Source of the DNA: Bacteroidota bacterium
Lineage (GTDB): Bacteria; Bacteroidota; Bacteroidia; AKYH767-A; OLB10
Assembly (NCBI GenBank): GCA_023251535.1
Contig: JAHEYP010000004.1
Location: 113,039-177,038 of the forward strand
Length of the DNA stretch: 64,000 bases
Direction: 5' to 3'
In this document: in pieces, positions 45,877 through 54,139 of the stretch
How positions within the stretch are numbered: the first letter of the stretch is position 1
Layout of the letters: every line of letters starts with the position of its first letter
Notes under the pieces: generated by a model
The model's database searches: none
What the model saw: only the letters and a program-made list of their open reading frames with translations
Told to the model about the DNA's origin: nothing
Made by a program: the position numbers and the translations under genes

Positions 45877-46209
45877 GTGAACCTCATTCGTAAAAACTAC
45901 TTCGCCGCATTAATGATGACTTCGGCTTATTTGATGCTAGAAGGCTTTCGTTTTGTGGGGAACGATACTCGAAAAGCATGGTTTTTTATAGTATCCGCGT
46001 TCATCTTTATTATCTTTGGAGCGTCGTTTAAATCGTTGCGAAAGTCGGGTTCAGTGGCAGCAAAATTGTTTGGCGGAGTAGTTACTTTAAGCCTGTTTCT
46101 GCTGGTAATTACCGACTTTGCTTTACATCGATTTGTATTGGCCTCGGTACTATTAATGATTACTTGTATTTTCGGATACATCCTCTTAATGAATGTTAAA
46201 AAGAACTAG
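45877..46209 (+). CDS. Small four-helix membrane protein of unknown function
   Basis: This 110-aa protein begins with GTG. It has about four hydrophobic segments (YFAALMMTSAYLMLEGF; AWFFIVSAFIFIIFGASF; LFGGVVTLSLFLLVITDFAL; FVLASVLLMITCIFGYILLM) and basic ends. There is no known domain. It ends 2 bp before the imidazolonepropionase start and is probably transcribed with the histidine-degradation genes, but nothing in it points to transport of histidine or urocanate. Confidence 0.6.
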   Translation: MNLIRKNYFAALMMTSAYLMLEGFRFVGNDTRKAWFFIVSAFIFIIFGASFKSLRKSGSVAAKLFGGVVTLSLFLLVITDFALHRFVLASVLLMITCIFGYILLMNVKKN

Positions 46210-46211
46210 TT

Positions 46212-47444
46212 ATGCATCGTTTGTTAATTATTAATGCTAAAGGCATCGTTCAACATGGCAGAAGTCATGTTGTTAGAGGGAAAGATATGGCTGAATTGCC
46301 GATTTTAGAGAATGGATGGGTGTTGATTGAGGGAGATAAAATTCATTCAGTAGGACATATGGATGATGTTCTTCATGCTCCAGCGAATGAGGTTTATGAT
46401 GCTTCCGGGCGATTTGTTTTTCCATCGTGGTGCGATTCACATACGCATATCGTTTTTGCCGGCTCTCGCGAGAATGAATTTGTTGATAGAATCCATGGAC
46501 TTACGTATGAAGAAATTGCTAAACGTGGCGGTGGAATTTTAAATTCCGCGAAGCGCTTACAACAAACTTCTGAAGAGGAGTTGTTCGATGGTGCTATGAT
46601 GCGTCTCGAGGAGGTAAAGCGTAGCGGGACAGGTGCTATCGAGATAAAAAGTGGCTACGGATTAAGTTACGAAGCCGAATTGAAAATGTTAAAGGTGATT
46701 AAGAGGTTAAAACAATCTTCTGATCTCACCATCAAAGCAACATTTTTGGGCGCACACGCTTTTCCTGCAGAGTTTAAAGAGAATAGAAAGGAGTATGTTG
46801 ATATGTTGGTTGATCGTTTGTTGCCGTATATTGGTGATCACGGATTAGCCGATTATAATGATGTTTTCTGCGACCGAGGATTCTTCTCTGTGGAAGAAAC
46901 CGACCGAATTCTGGAAGCAGGATGGAAGTATGGCTTGCGTCCGAAAATACATGCCAATGAACTCGATTTTTCGGGAGGAATTCAAGTGGGAGTGAAGCAT
47001 AATGCTTTATCGGTTGATCACTTGGAATGTACAGGCGACGAAGAAATCGATTTACTATTGAAGAGCGAAACAATGCCTACTTTATTGCCGGGCACTGCTT
47101 TCTTTTTAAAGATTCATTATCCTCCAGCAAGAAATATGATTGATGCAGGATTACCTGTTGCTTTAGCTAGCGATTATAATCCTGGTTCTTCGCCTTCAGG
47201 GAAAATGTCGTTGGTAACAACGCTCGCTTGTTTGTATTTGAAAATGTCGCCAGAGGAAGCTATCAACGCAGCAACTCTTAACGGTGCTTATGCAATGGGA
47301 GTGATGGATGAATTAGGAAGTATTGTCCCTTATAAAAAAGCAAATTTGTTTATTACTAAACCTATTTCTTCAGTAGGCTATATTCCTTACGCTTACGGTT
47401 CTGATGTGATTGATAAAATTGTGATTAACGGTCGCCTTCAATAA
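46212..47444 (+). CDS. hutI: Imidazolonepropionase
   Basis: This is a 410-aa amidohydrolase that opens the ring of imidazolone-5-propanoate to N-formimidoyl-L-glutamate in histidine catabolism. Metal ligands are visible in CDSHTHIVFAGSRENEF near residue 75, HANEL near residue 250 and the C-terminal ALASDYNPGSSPSG aspartate. The EIKSGYGLSYEAELKML segment is a HutI hallmark. The length is normal. The formimidoylglutamase gene follows after 5 bp. The hutH and hutU genes are not in the window. Confidence 0.95.
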   Translation: MHRLLIINAKGIVQHGRSHVVRGKDMAELPILENGWVLIEGDKIHSVGHMDDVLHAPANEVYDASGRFVFPSWCDSHTHIVFAGSRENEFVDRIHGLTYEEIAKRGGGILNSAKRLQQTSEEELFDGAMMRLEEVKRSGTGAIEIKSGYGLSYEAELKMLKVIKRLKQSSDLTIKATFLGAHAFPAEFKENRKEYVDMLVDRLLPYIGDHGLADYNDVFCDRGFFSVEETDRILEAGWKYGLRPKIHANELDFSGGIQVGVKHNALSVDHLECTGDEEIDLLLKSETMPTLLPGTAFFLKIHYPPARNMIDAGLPVALASDYNPGSSPSGKMSLVTTLACLYLKMSPEEAINAATLNGAYAMGVMDELGSIVPYKKANLFITKPISSVGYIPYAYGSDVIDKIVINGRLQ

Positions 47445-47449
47445 TTTTT

Positions 47450-48520
47450 ATGCAACTTAAAATCTACTCGCAAGAGGACATAAATGCGTTGGTGAAACGC
47501 CGCGCTGGGGAAGTTCGTTTGGGAGAGCGGGTAAGAGTATTAAACGTAGCTGACAACGATAACTGGGAGGTGGCATTGTCGGATAGCCCTGCCCGTTATG
47601 TTTTATTGGGATTACCGGAAGATATCGGAGTGCGTGCCAATTATGGCCGCGGTGGTGCTTATTCAGCATGGAATCCCGTAGTTGCTACGTTGCTCAATGT
47701 TCAGTCTAATCGCTATTTTACGGGTGATCAATTGCTGGTCCTCGGACATATCGATTTTTCGGATTTGATGGATAAAGCTGCTGCATTGAATTTTCAAGAT
47801 GCTGCTGATGTTAACGTGGCGCGCGAATTAGTGTCGGAAGTTGATGAGTTGGTTATGCCTGTTATTGAAGCGATAGTAAGGGCAGGAAAAGAGCCTATCA
47901 TTGTTGGCGGCGGACATAATAACGCTTTCCCGAATATTAAAGGCGCTGTTAAAGGCTTACAAACTAAATTGAATAAATCGTACGCAGCAATTGATTGTAT
48001 CAACTGCGATGCGCATAGCGATTTGCGTCCCTTAGAAGGTCGTCATTCGGGCAACGGATTCAGTTATGCTTTAGCGAGTGGCGATTTAAGAAGATATGCC
48101 ATGGTCGGATTGCATGAGATCTTTAATCCCGATGCTATTATTGAACAAATTCATTCCGACGATCGTTTGCAAGCATCTTTCTTCGAAGATATATTTGTGA
48201 AAGGCGACGATGGATTTACTGAAGCAGTAGAAGAAGCCATGCATTTTGCGGGAAACGACTTTACCGGACTAGAACTCGACCTCGATACCATTCAAAATAT
48301 TCCTTCTAGTGCAAAGACATCTAGTGGTATTTCAACTATTCAAGCTAGAAAATTTGTCCACATGGTGGCTTCGAAATGCAATGTTGTTTATTTTCATATC
48401 GCCGAAGCGGCACCTGTGTTATCACATATAAAAACCGATTTAAAAACGGGTAAGTTGATCGCTTATCTTATAACTGATTATTTAAAAGCCAGAGAATACT
48501 GGCATGCTCAATACTCATGA
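47450..48520 (+). CDS. Formimidoylglutamase-like arginase-family hydrolase
   Basis: This 356-aa ureohydrolase-fold enzyme has manganese-ligand motifs: GGGHNNAFP near residue 143, NCDAHSDLRPLEGRHSGNGF near residue 184 and LELDLDTIQN near residue 275. The first motif carries HNN where classical arginases have HS, and the third has ELDLD in place of SxDxD, as in the Bacteroidota branch of formimidoylglutamases. It should release formamide from formimidoylglutamate, giving glutamate. The stop overlaps the ftcD start by 4 nt (ATGA). Assignment rests on family and operon context. Confidence 0.86.
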   Translation: MQLKIYSQEDINALVKRRAGEVRLGERVRVLNVADNDNWEVALSDSPARYVLLGLPEDIGVRANYGRGGAYSAWNPVVATLLNVQSNRYFTGDQLLVLGHIDFSDLMDKAAALNFQDAADVNVARELVSEVDELVMPVIEAIVRAGKEPIIVGGGHNNAFPNIKGAVKGLQTKLNKSYAAIDCINCDAHSDLRPLEGRHSGNGFSYALASGDLRRYAMVGLHEIFNPDAIIEQIHSDDRLQASFFEDIFVKGDDGFTEAVEEAMHFAGNDFTGLELDLDTIQNIPSSAKTSSGISTIQARKFVHMVASKCNVVYFHIAEAAPVLSHIKTDLKTGKLIAYLITDYLKAREYWHAQYS

Positions 48521-50193
48521 AACAATTAATTGAATGTGTTCCTAATTTCAGTGAAGGAAACGATTTGCAAATCATCAAACAAATCACTGATGCTATCGAG
48601 TCTGTAGAAGGTGTTAAACTCTTAAATGTAGATCCCGGTAAAGCTACCAACCGCACTGTTGTTACGATGGTGGGTGAGCCTGCAGGCGTTGTAGAAGCTG
48701 CTTTCAGAGGAATCGCGAAGGCTGCTGAATTGATCGATATGTCGAAGCATAAAGGGGAGCATCCGCGTATGGGAGCTACCGATGTTTGTCCTTTTATTCC
48801 GGTGGCGAATATCTCTATGGAAGAGACAGCAGCGTGGAGTCAGAAGTTGGCAGCGAAAGTGGGCGGCGAATTAAATATTCCCGTTTACCTCTATGAAGAA
48901 GCGCAAAAAGATAAGTCACGTAGCAATCTTTCGGTAATACGTGGGGGTGAGTACGAAGGCTTTTTCAAAAAGATAAAAGAACCGCAGTGGAAACCCGATT
49001 TTGGCCCGAGTGAGTTTAATGCTAAGTCGGGTGGGACAGTTATCGGTGCCCGCGATTTCTTGATTGCATACAACGTAAACCTAAATACTAAATCTGTTAA
49101 ACGAGCAAACTCAATTGCTTTCGATATCCGCGAAGCGGGACGTGTGAAAACAGATGAGAAAGGCAAGAAAGTACTCGATGCTAATGGCAACGAAGTGCGT
49201 ATTCCTGGATCATTGAAAGGTGTGAAAGCTATTGGTTGGTATATTGAAGAATACGGACAAGCACAAGTGTCGATTAATATCACGCAGTTCCGCGAAACTC
49301 CTTTGCATATCGTTTTCGAAGAATGTTACAAGAGTGCGTTCCATAGAGGCGCGAGAGTTACTGGAAGTGAGTTAGTAGGTCTTGTTCCTTTAAGCTCGAT
49401 GTTAGACGCAGGGAAGTACTTCTTGAAGAAACAACGGCTATCCGCAGGCGTTAGTGATGAAGAGTTGATTCACATCGCTGTTAAATCTATGGGACTGGAT
49501 GAATTGGGACCATTTGATCCTTCTAAACGCATTATCGAATATGTATTGAATGAAGGTGTATCGAATCCGTTGGTGAATATGAAATTGACTGCTTTCGCCA
49601 ATGAAACTGCGAGTGAATCTCCGGCACCTGGCGGCGGATCAATCTCTGCTTATGTAGGTGTTTTAGGAGTATCACTTGGAACGATGGTGGCTAACCTTAG
49701 CGCATCGAAAAAAGGCTGGGAAGATAAATGGGAACTGTTTAGCGATTGGGCCGAAAAAGGTCAAGCGTACAAAAAACAACTCATCGATTTAGTGGACGAA
49801 GACACAAGATCTTTCAATGCGATTATGGAAGGATTTGCTTTGCCAAAAGGAACCGACGAAGAAAAAGCAGCACGTAAAAAAGCCATTCAAGATGCAACGA
49901 AATATGCAATCGAAATTCCTTTTAAGGCGATGGAGGTTTGCTTTGCAAGCATGAGTGTGATGAAAGAAATGGTGGCAATCGGAAATCCGAATTCAATTAC
50001 GGATGCAGGAGTAGGAGCGTTATGTGCGCGTACTGCCGTATTGGGTGCTCATATGAACGTTCGAATTAATACATCAAGCTACGACGATAAAGCGTTTGTT
50101 GCTGATATCTTAGCAAAGGCAGCGAAAATTGAAGAAGAAACCTTGAAGCTGGAAGCTGAAATTATCGCAATGGTAAATAAAGCAATTAAATAA
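48517..50193 (+). CDS. ftcD: Bifunctional glutamate formimidoyltransferase / formimidoyl-THF cyclodeaminase
   Basis: This is a 558-aa fusion. Residues 1-180 are the FTCD N-terminal subdomain (LIECVPNFSEGNDLQII; HPRMGATDVCPFIPV), residues 180-300 the second formimidoyltransferase subdomain, and residues about 355-555 the helical cyclodeaminase (FANETASESPAPGGGSISAYVG). The enzyme moves the formimidoyl group of FIGLU to tetrahydrofolate and then releases ammonia to give 5,10-methenyl-THF, feeding one-carbon metabolism. The length is a little above the mammalian enzyme (541). It is coupled to the preceding formimidoylglutamase gene, which acts on the same substrate. Confidence 0.94.
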   Translation: MKQLIECVPNFSEGNDLQIIKQITDAIESVEGVKLLNVDPGKATNRTVVTMVGEPAGVVEAAFRGIAKAAELIDMSKHKGEHPRMGATDVCPFIPVANISMEETAAWSQKLAAKVGGELNIPVYLYEEAQKDKSRSNLSVIRGGEYEGFFKKIKEPQWKPDFGPSEFNAKSGGTVIGARDFLIAYNVNLNTKSVKRANSIAFDIREAGRVKTDEKGKKVLDANGNEVRIPGSLKGVKAIGWYIEEYGQAQVSINITQFRETPLHIVFEECYKSAFHRGARVTGSELVGLVPLSSMLDAGKYFLKKQRLSAGVSDEELIHIAVKSMGLDELGPFDPSKRIIEYVLNEGVSNPLVNMKLTAFANETASESPAPGGGSISAYVGVLGVSLGTMVANLSASKKGWEDKWELFSDWAEKGQAYKKQLIDLVDEDTRSFNAIMEGFALPKGTDEEKAARKKAIQDATKYAIEIPFKAMEVCFASMSVMKEMVAIGNPNSITDAGVGALCARTAVLGAHMNVRINTSSYDDKAFVADILAKAAKIEEETLKLEAEIIAMVNKAIK

Positions 50194-50200
50194 TATTTAA

Positions 50201-50240
50201 AAATCCTCTCGATGATTCATTTCTTCGAGAGGATTTTTTT
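50201..50240 (+). terminator. Terminator of the histidine-degradation operon
   Basis: A perfect 12-bp stem (AAATCCTCTCGA with TCGAGAGGATTT) is followed by a run of T. Confidence 0.9.
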
Positions 50241-50271
50241 TTCTTTTAGTTGATAGGAGTTTGATGAACGG

Positions 50272-50436
50272 CGGTCATTGAGATGAGTCGAAATGCGGTC
50301 ATTGAGCGGTGGTCATCGAGCGGAGTCGAGATGAATGGAAATGCGGTCATTGAGCTTGTCGAGATGTGGTCATCGAGCTTGTCGAAATGTGGTCATCGAG
50401 CTTGTCGAAATGTGGTCATCGAGCGGAGTCGAGATG
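50272..50436. repeat. Short tandem repeat, about seven 23-24-bp units
   Basis: Units have the form TGGTCATCGAGCTTGTCGAAATG or the variant ending GCGGAGTCGAGATG. Full units start at about 50272, 50309, 50344, 50367, 50390 and 50413, with one partial unit at 50296. The units contain the small palindrome-like core TCGA. The array ends exactly where the stop codon of the minus-strand methylase gene begins. There are no spacers, so this is not a CRISPR array. Confidence 0.9.
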
Positions 50437-51150
50437 CTACATCATCAAAAACACCACCGGCATTTTATGCAATTCCGGAATTTGTTTTTTCCACTCTTGA
50501 ATGCGCATCGTTTTTATACTTTCAGATGGAGTATCGATGTTTACTGCAATGCAAAGTTTGGTCTCGGGATTACAATTACTTAAAATATCCTTCAACAACG
50601 GATTATTGCGGTATGGAGCTTCAATGAAAATTTGCGTCTCGTTTCTTTGCTGTGAATTTCTCTCGAATTGCTGCAGCGTTTTAATGCGATCTGCTCGGTC
50701 GATAGGAATGTATCCGTGAAAGCAAAATCGTTGTCCTTCCATTCCCGATGCCATTAATGCCAGTAGGATGGAAGAGGGACCAATAAATGGTTTTACTTTG
50801 ATGTTGGCTTTATGCGCGGCTGCAACAACTCGTGCACCAGGATCTGCTACTGCTGGACAACCTGCTTCACTCAATAAGCCCGTTGCTATTCCTTTCTTCA
50901 AGGGATCTAAAAATCCATTGATGTTTTGCTTCGCGTCATGCTTGTCGAGTTCGAAAATTTCAAGCTCCGATTGGGGACTTTCAATCTTACACGCTTTCAA
51001 AAAGGCACGCGCCGATTTCTCATTCTCTACAATGAATACTTTTAATTTTCGCACTGTCGCTAGTACCGATTCTGTTAAATAAGTTTCGGGTGGGGCGTCG
51101 CTTAATCCTGTGGGGATTAAGTAAAGCGCTCTAGGTATTTCTTGTTCCAA
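50437..51150 (-). CDS. RsmI-like tetrapyrrole-methylase-family SAM methyltransferase
   Basis: This 237-aa protein has the TP-methylase fold: ALYLIPTGLSDAPPETYL at the start, LLSEAGCPAVADPGARVVAAAH near residue 93, PFIGPSSILLALMASGMEGQRFCFHGYIP near residue 120, and IFIEAPYRNNPLL near residue 171. These match the RsmI family (16S rRNA C1402 2'-O-methylation). The sequence is the shorter Bacteroidota-type paralogue, so rRNA is the likely but unproven substrate. Its last codon abuts the 23-bp repeat array, and it ends abruptly at VVFLMM. Confidence 0.88.
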   Translation of the reverse strand: MEQEIPRALYLIPTGLSDAPPETYLTESVLATVRKLKVFIVENEKSARAFLKACKIESPQSELEIFELDKHDAKQNINGFLDPLKKGIATGLLSEAGCPAVADPGARVVAAAHKANIKVKPFIGPSSILLALMASGMEGQRFCFHGYIPIDRADRIKTLQQFERNSQQRNETQIFIEAPYRNNPLLKDILSNCNPETKLCIAVNIDTPSESIKTMRIQEWKKQIPELHKMPVVFLMM

Positions 51151-51200
51151 TGAGGTAAATGTTTGTTATGTATTATACATTACGTGAATAACGTAATTGA

Positions 51201-52463
51201 TTATGCCTTTGTTAATTCAAGCACGGTGATCTCAGGAAGGATTCCTACTCGTCCCGGATAACCTAAAAATCCTAGTCCGCGGTTAACGTATAAGTACTGA
51301 TTTCCTTCTTTATATAATCCAGCCCACTGCTTGTAAATATACTGCACCGGACTCCACTTAAATCCCGGGATTTCAATTCCGAATTGGAATCCGTGGGTAT
51401 GTCCCGCCAACATTATATCTACTTGAGGATACTTGGTTTGAATTTCCCCATTCCAATGTGAAGGGTCGTGCGACATCAAAATATTGACAGCGTTATACTG
51501 AATATCCTTCGTAGCTTTCTCCATACTTCCGTATTTCGGGAAGCGTAAGTGAGTGCTCCAATTTTGGACACCAATTAGCGTGATTTTATCACCTTTGTTT
51601 TCGAGGATACGATGTTCATCTAATAAAATATCCCATCCCATTTCACGGTGATGATTGATAAGAGTTGCCAAATTTTTCTTCTTGGCTTCAGGCGAATCCC
51701 ATTCTACATAATCACCATAATCGTGGTTTCCTAAAATGGAATAAACCCCATGCTTCGACTTCAATTTTGAGAGTGCCGGCATATGTTCGATTACTTCAGT
51801 ACTTCGATTGTTTACAAGATCTCCGGTGAATAAAATCAAGTCGGGATTCAAGTCATTTATCATCTTTACTGCCGTCTCTAACGGTTCCGTAGTAACGAAA
51901 CTTCCACTATGAATATCCGATACTTGTACAATCGTATATCCTTCAAATCCCGCAGGTAAATTCGGTAGCTTAACTTTTATTCTTTTTACTTGATAATCAT
52001 ATGCTCCTTTGGCCATTCCCCATAATAAGCTGATAAAAGGAATTGCACCGATTACCAATCCTGTTTTTACTAAAAAGTCGGAGCGTGAAATACCTGTTGA
52101 CTTTACAGCATCGGCAGTTGCAGGAGCTGCTTGCGCCGTTGGAAACACCTTCGTAAATGCCCAGCGAATACCTCTAATGGCATCATCGGCAAGCATGAAA
52201 ATCAACACCACTACTTTCGATATCATCCAAACAAATACGAATGCGGTGAAATAGGTTTTGATGAATTTTGGCCATGTCTGAACATCAGTCACCATAGCGG
52301 CTAAAACCACACCTACACTAAATGCAGTTAAGCTCCAAAATACAATTGAAGTTATTTTTTGAGTGGTCTCTGATGAATTACGGAAGGCGAACTTAAATGC
52401 TTGGAAAACATAAAGGTCAATGACTATTATAACAATAGCTAAAATTAATGCGCTGAATTTCAT
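51201..52463 (-). CDS. Membrane-anchored metallophosphoesterase (YkuE/YaeI-like)
   Basis: This 420-aa protein has about four N-terminal helices (FSALILAIVIIVIDLYVFQAF; FWSLTAFSVGVVLAAMV; YFTAFVFVWMISKVVVLIFML; LVIGAIPFISLLWGMA). A calcineurin-like phosphoesterase domain occupies about 155-420. All metal-binding motifs are present: VQVSDIHSGSF, LILFTGDLVNNRS, SILGNHDYGDY and MLAGHTHGFQFG. Relatives hydrolyse UDP-diacylglucosamine-type or phospholipid substrates, or are of unknown activity; the substrate here is not known. Confidence 0.9.
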   Translation of the reverse strand: MKFSALILAIVIIVIDLYVFQAFKFAFRNSSETTQKITSIVFWSLTAFSVGVVLAAMVTDVQTWPKFIKTYFTAFVFVWMISKVVVLIFMLADDAIRGIRWAFTKVFPTAQAAPATADAVKSTGISRSDFLVKTGLVIGAIPFISLLWGMAKGAYDYQVKRIKVKLPNLPAGFEGYTIVQVSDIHSGSFVTTEPLETAVKMINDLNPDLILFTGDLVNNRSTEVIEHMPALSKLKSKHGVYSILGNHDYGDYVEWDSPEAKKKNLATLINHHREMGWDILLDEHRILENKGDKITLIGVQNWSTHLRFPKYGSMEKATKDIQYNAVNILMSHDPSHWNGEIQTKYPQVDIMLAGHTHGFQFGIEIPGFKWSPVQYIYKQWAGLYKEGNQYLYVNRGLGFLGYPGRVGILPEITVLELTKA

Positions 52464-52512
52464 AGTATGGTTTGACGAATGGGGCAGGGGTTGTATTGCA
52501 GGATTTTGAAAA

Positions 52513-53166
52513 TTATGGTGCTAAACGGAAAACCATCCATCCTCCGGGAGAGTCTTCGTATAAGAAACGGTCGTGAAGGCGGTTCAATCGTCCTTGCCAA
52601 AATTCAATACGCTGCGGCTTCACGAGATATCCTCCCCAGTGAGGAGGACGAGGAACCTCCACGTCTTTGAATTGTTCGGTATAACGTGCAATCTCGTCTT
52701 CTATTACTTGTCGCGAGGCAATAACGGTGCTCTGAGGCGATGCCCAAGCTCCAATTTGACTTTCCCTAGGACGAGTTTTGAAATATTGATCGGATTCTTC
52801 GGCTGGCACTTTAGAAATCTCTCCTTCAATACGTACTTGTCGCGCTAAAGGCTGCCAGAAGAAATTCAACGATACAAAGGGATTTTCGATTAATTCGTTG
52901 CCCTTACGACTGTCATAATTTGTGTAGAATACAAATCCACGTTCATCAACACCTTTCAGTAATACAATACGTGAGGAAGGCTTATTATTCGACACTGTGC
53001 AGAAATCCATCGCATTCGGCTCTGGCGTATTCGCCTCTGTAGCCTCTTTGAACCATTTTTCAAAGTAGTGAAGCGGGTTATCCATTAAATCGTTTTCACG
53101 AATGATACCCTGATCGTACTGCTGGCGCATATGCTGCAAAAAGTGGGTGAATGGCTTATTTGACAT
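52513..53166 (-). CDS. pdxH: Pyridoxamine 5'-phosphate oxidase
   Basis: This 217-aa FMN enzyme oxidises pyridoxamine or pyridoxine phosphate to pyridoxal 5'-phosphate. Family motifs run through the protein: PSSRIVLLKGVDERGFVFYTNYDSRKG near residue 60, FFWQPLARQVRIEG near residue 101, SQIGAWASPQS near residue 135 and the C-terminal substrate segment WQGRLNRLHDRF ending VFRLAP. Length and motifs are standard. It lies upstream of the phosphoesterase gene on the same strand, 50 bp away. Confidence 0.96.
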   Translation of the reverse strand: MSNKPFTHFLQHMRQQYDQGIIRENDLMDNPLHYFEKWFKEATEANTPEPNAMDFCTVSNNKPSSRIVLLKGVDERGFVFYTNYDSRKGNELIENPFVSLNFFWQPLARQVRIEGEISKVPAEESDQYFKTRPRESQIGAWASPQSTVIASRQVIEDEIARYTEQFKDVEVPRPPHWGGYLVKPQRIEFWQGRLNRLHDRFLYEDSPGGWMVFRLAP

Positions 53167-53447
53167 GAAGTAAGATTTTATCTGTTTTTACCGGATAACG
53201 AATTGTTTTGGGTCCCGATAATTTCAGTTGTTTTAATTTCCTTTGAAGGAATTCACTGCAAAAGTCACTGATTATTGCCTTATTTCCCAATAAACAAGGG
53301 TATTTATCGGTCAACGACCTTAATTCGGTTCTCGAATGCAACAAGGACTGTTGTTGGATTGTCATTTTAACAGAATTGTAAGTAACATTTCTAATTTATC
53401 GGAACATGGCCCGATTATTTCAGTTAAACTATTTAAACTTACAGGAT

Positions 53448-54008
53448 ATGAAAAAGCTGAACACCCCTGTTACTGGTAGTCTGCTGATCTCGGAGCCCTT
53501 CTTACTGGACTCTTACTTTAAACGATCGGTAGTATTACTTAGCGAACATGATGAAAAAGGTACTCTTGGGTTTATTCTCAATAAGCCTACAGATGTGAAG
53601 TTGAACGAGGCGGTAGAAGACTTTCCTCAGTTCGATGCTCCTCTGTATTTCGGGGGACCTGTAGAGACGGATACCTTGTTTTATTTACATACTATGGGAG
53701 AGCAATTACCTGGTGCACGCGAAATAGCACCCGGTATTTGGTTCGGTGGCGATTATGATCAATTGAAGTTTTTGATCGATACGCAGCAAATTGGGCAGGA
53801 TCAGATCCGTTTTTATGCCGGATATTCCGGTTGGGAACCCAAACAGCTTGATAATGAACTCAAAGAAAAGTCATGGCTGATTTCAAATGCAACGCCAAAA
53901 TTTACTTTCTTCGATAATCCGAAGGTCTTGTGGAGTCAGGTACTTAAAAGCATGGGCAATGAATATGCTATCCTGGCCAACTTCCCCGAAGATCCCAATT
54001 TGAATTAA
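53448..54008 (+). CDS. YqgE/AlgH family protein (UPF0301)
   Basis: The track start at 53406 adds 14 unlikely residues. The ATG at 53448 gives the normal start (MKKLNTPVTGSLLISEPFLL) and a protein of about 186 aa. Family landmarks are PFLLDSYFKRSVVLLSEHDEKGTLGFILNKPT, the GGPVETDTLFYLH segment near residue 65, and FYAGYSGWEPKQLDNEL near residue 125. The fold is known but the biochemical function of YqgE is not. A strong terminator follows the stop. Confidence 0.9.
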   Translation: MKKLNTPVTGSLLISEPFLLDSYFKRSVVLLSEHDEKGTLGFILNKPTDVKLNEAVEDFPQFDAPLYFGGPVETDTLFYLHTMGEQLPGAREIAPGIWFGGDYDQLKFLIDTQQIGQDQIRFYAGYSGWEPKQLDNELKEKSWLISNATPKFTFFDNPKVLWSQVLKSMGNEYAILANFPEDPNLN

Positions 54009-54027
54009 AGTACATTATTTAATAAGA

Positions 54028-54058
54028 AAGAGACGCTCCGGTTGAGGCGTCTCTTTTG
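54028..54058 (+). terminator. Terminator after the yqgE-like gene
   Basis: AAGAGACGC and GCGTCTCTT form a 9-bp stem with a short loop and a following T run. Confidence 0.87.
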
Positions 54059-54139
54059 CTTTATATGTATTTTATATATACATTTCTTTGTTCAATCCTT
54101 TGCTTGTTTTTGCTATTCGCCGATTGCTATCTTTGTATT

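Noticed and set aside
50272-50436. CRISPR array
   Set aside because: The 23-24-bp units are directly adjacent without spacers and no cas gene is near.
50283-50627. Plus-strand ORFs of 114 and 82 aa over the short tandem repeat
   Set aside because: They are read from the repeat array and then run antisense through the RsmI-like gene.
53156-53365. 69-aa minus-strand ORF upstream of pdxH
   Set aside because: It overlaps the pdxH start out of frame, has no recognisable feature and lies where the pdxH promoter and leader should be.
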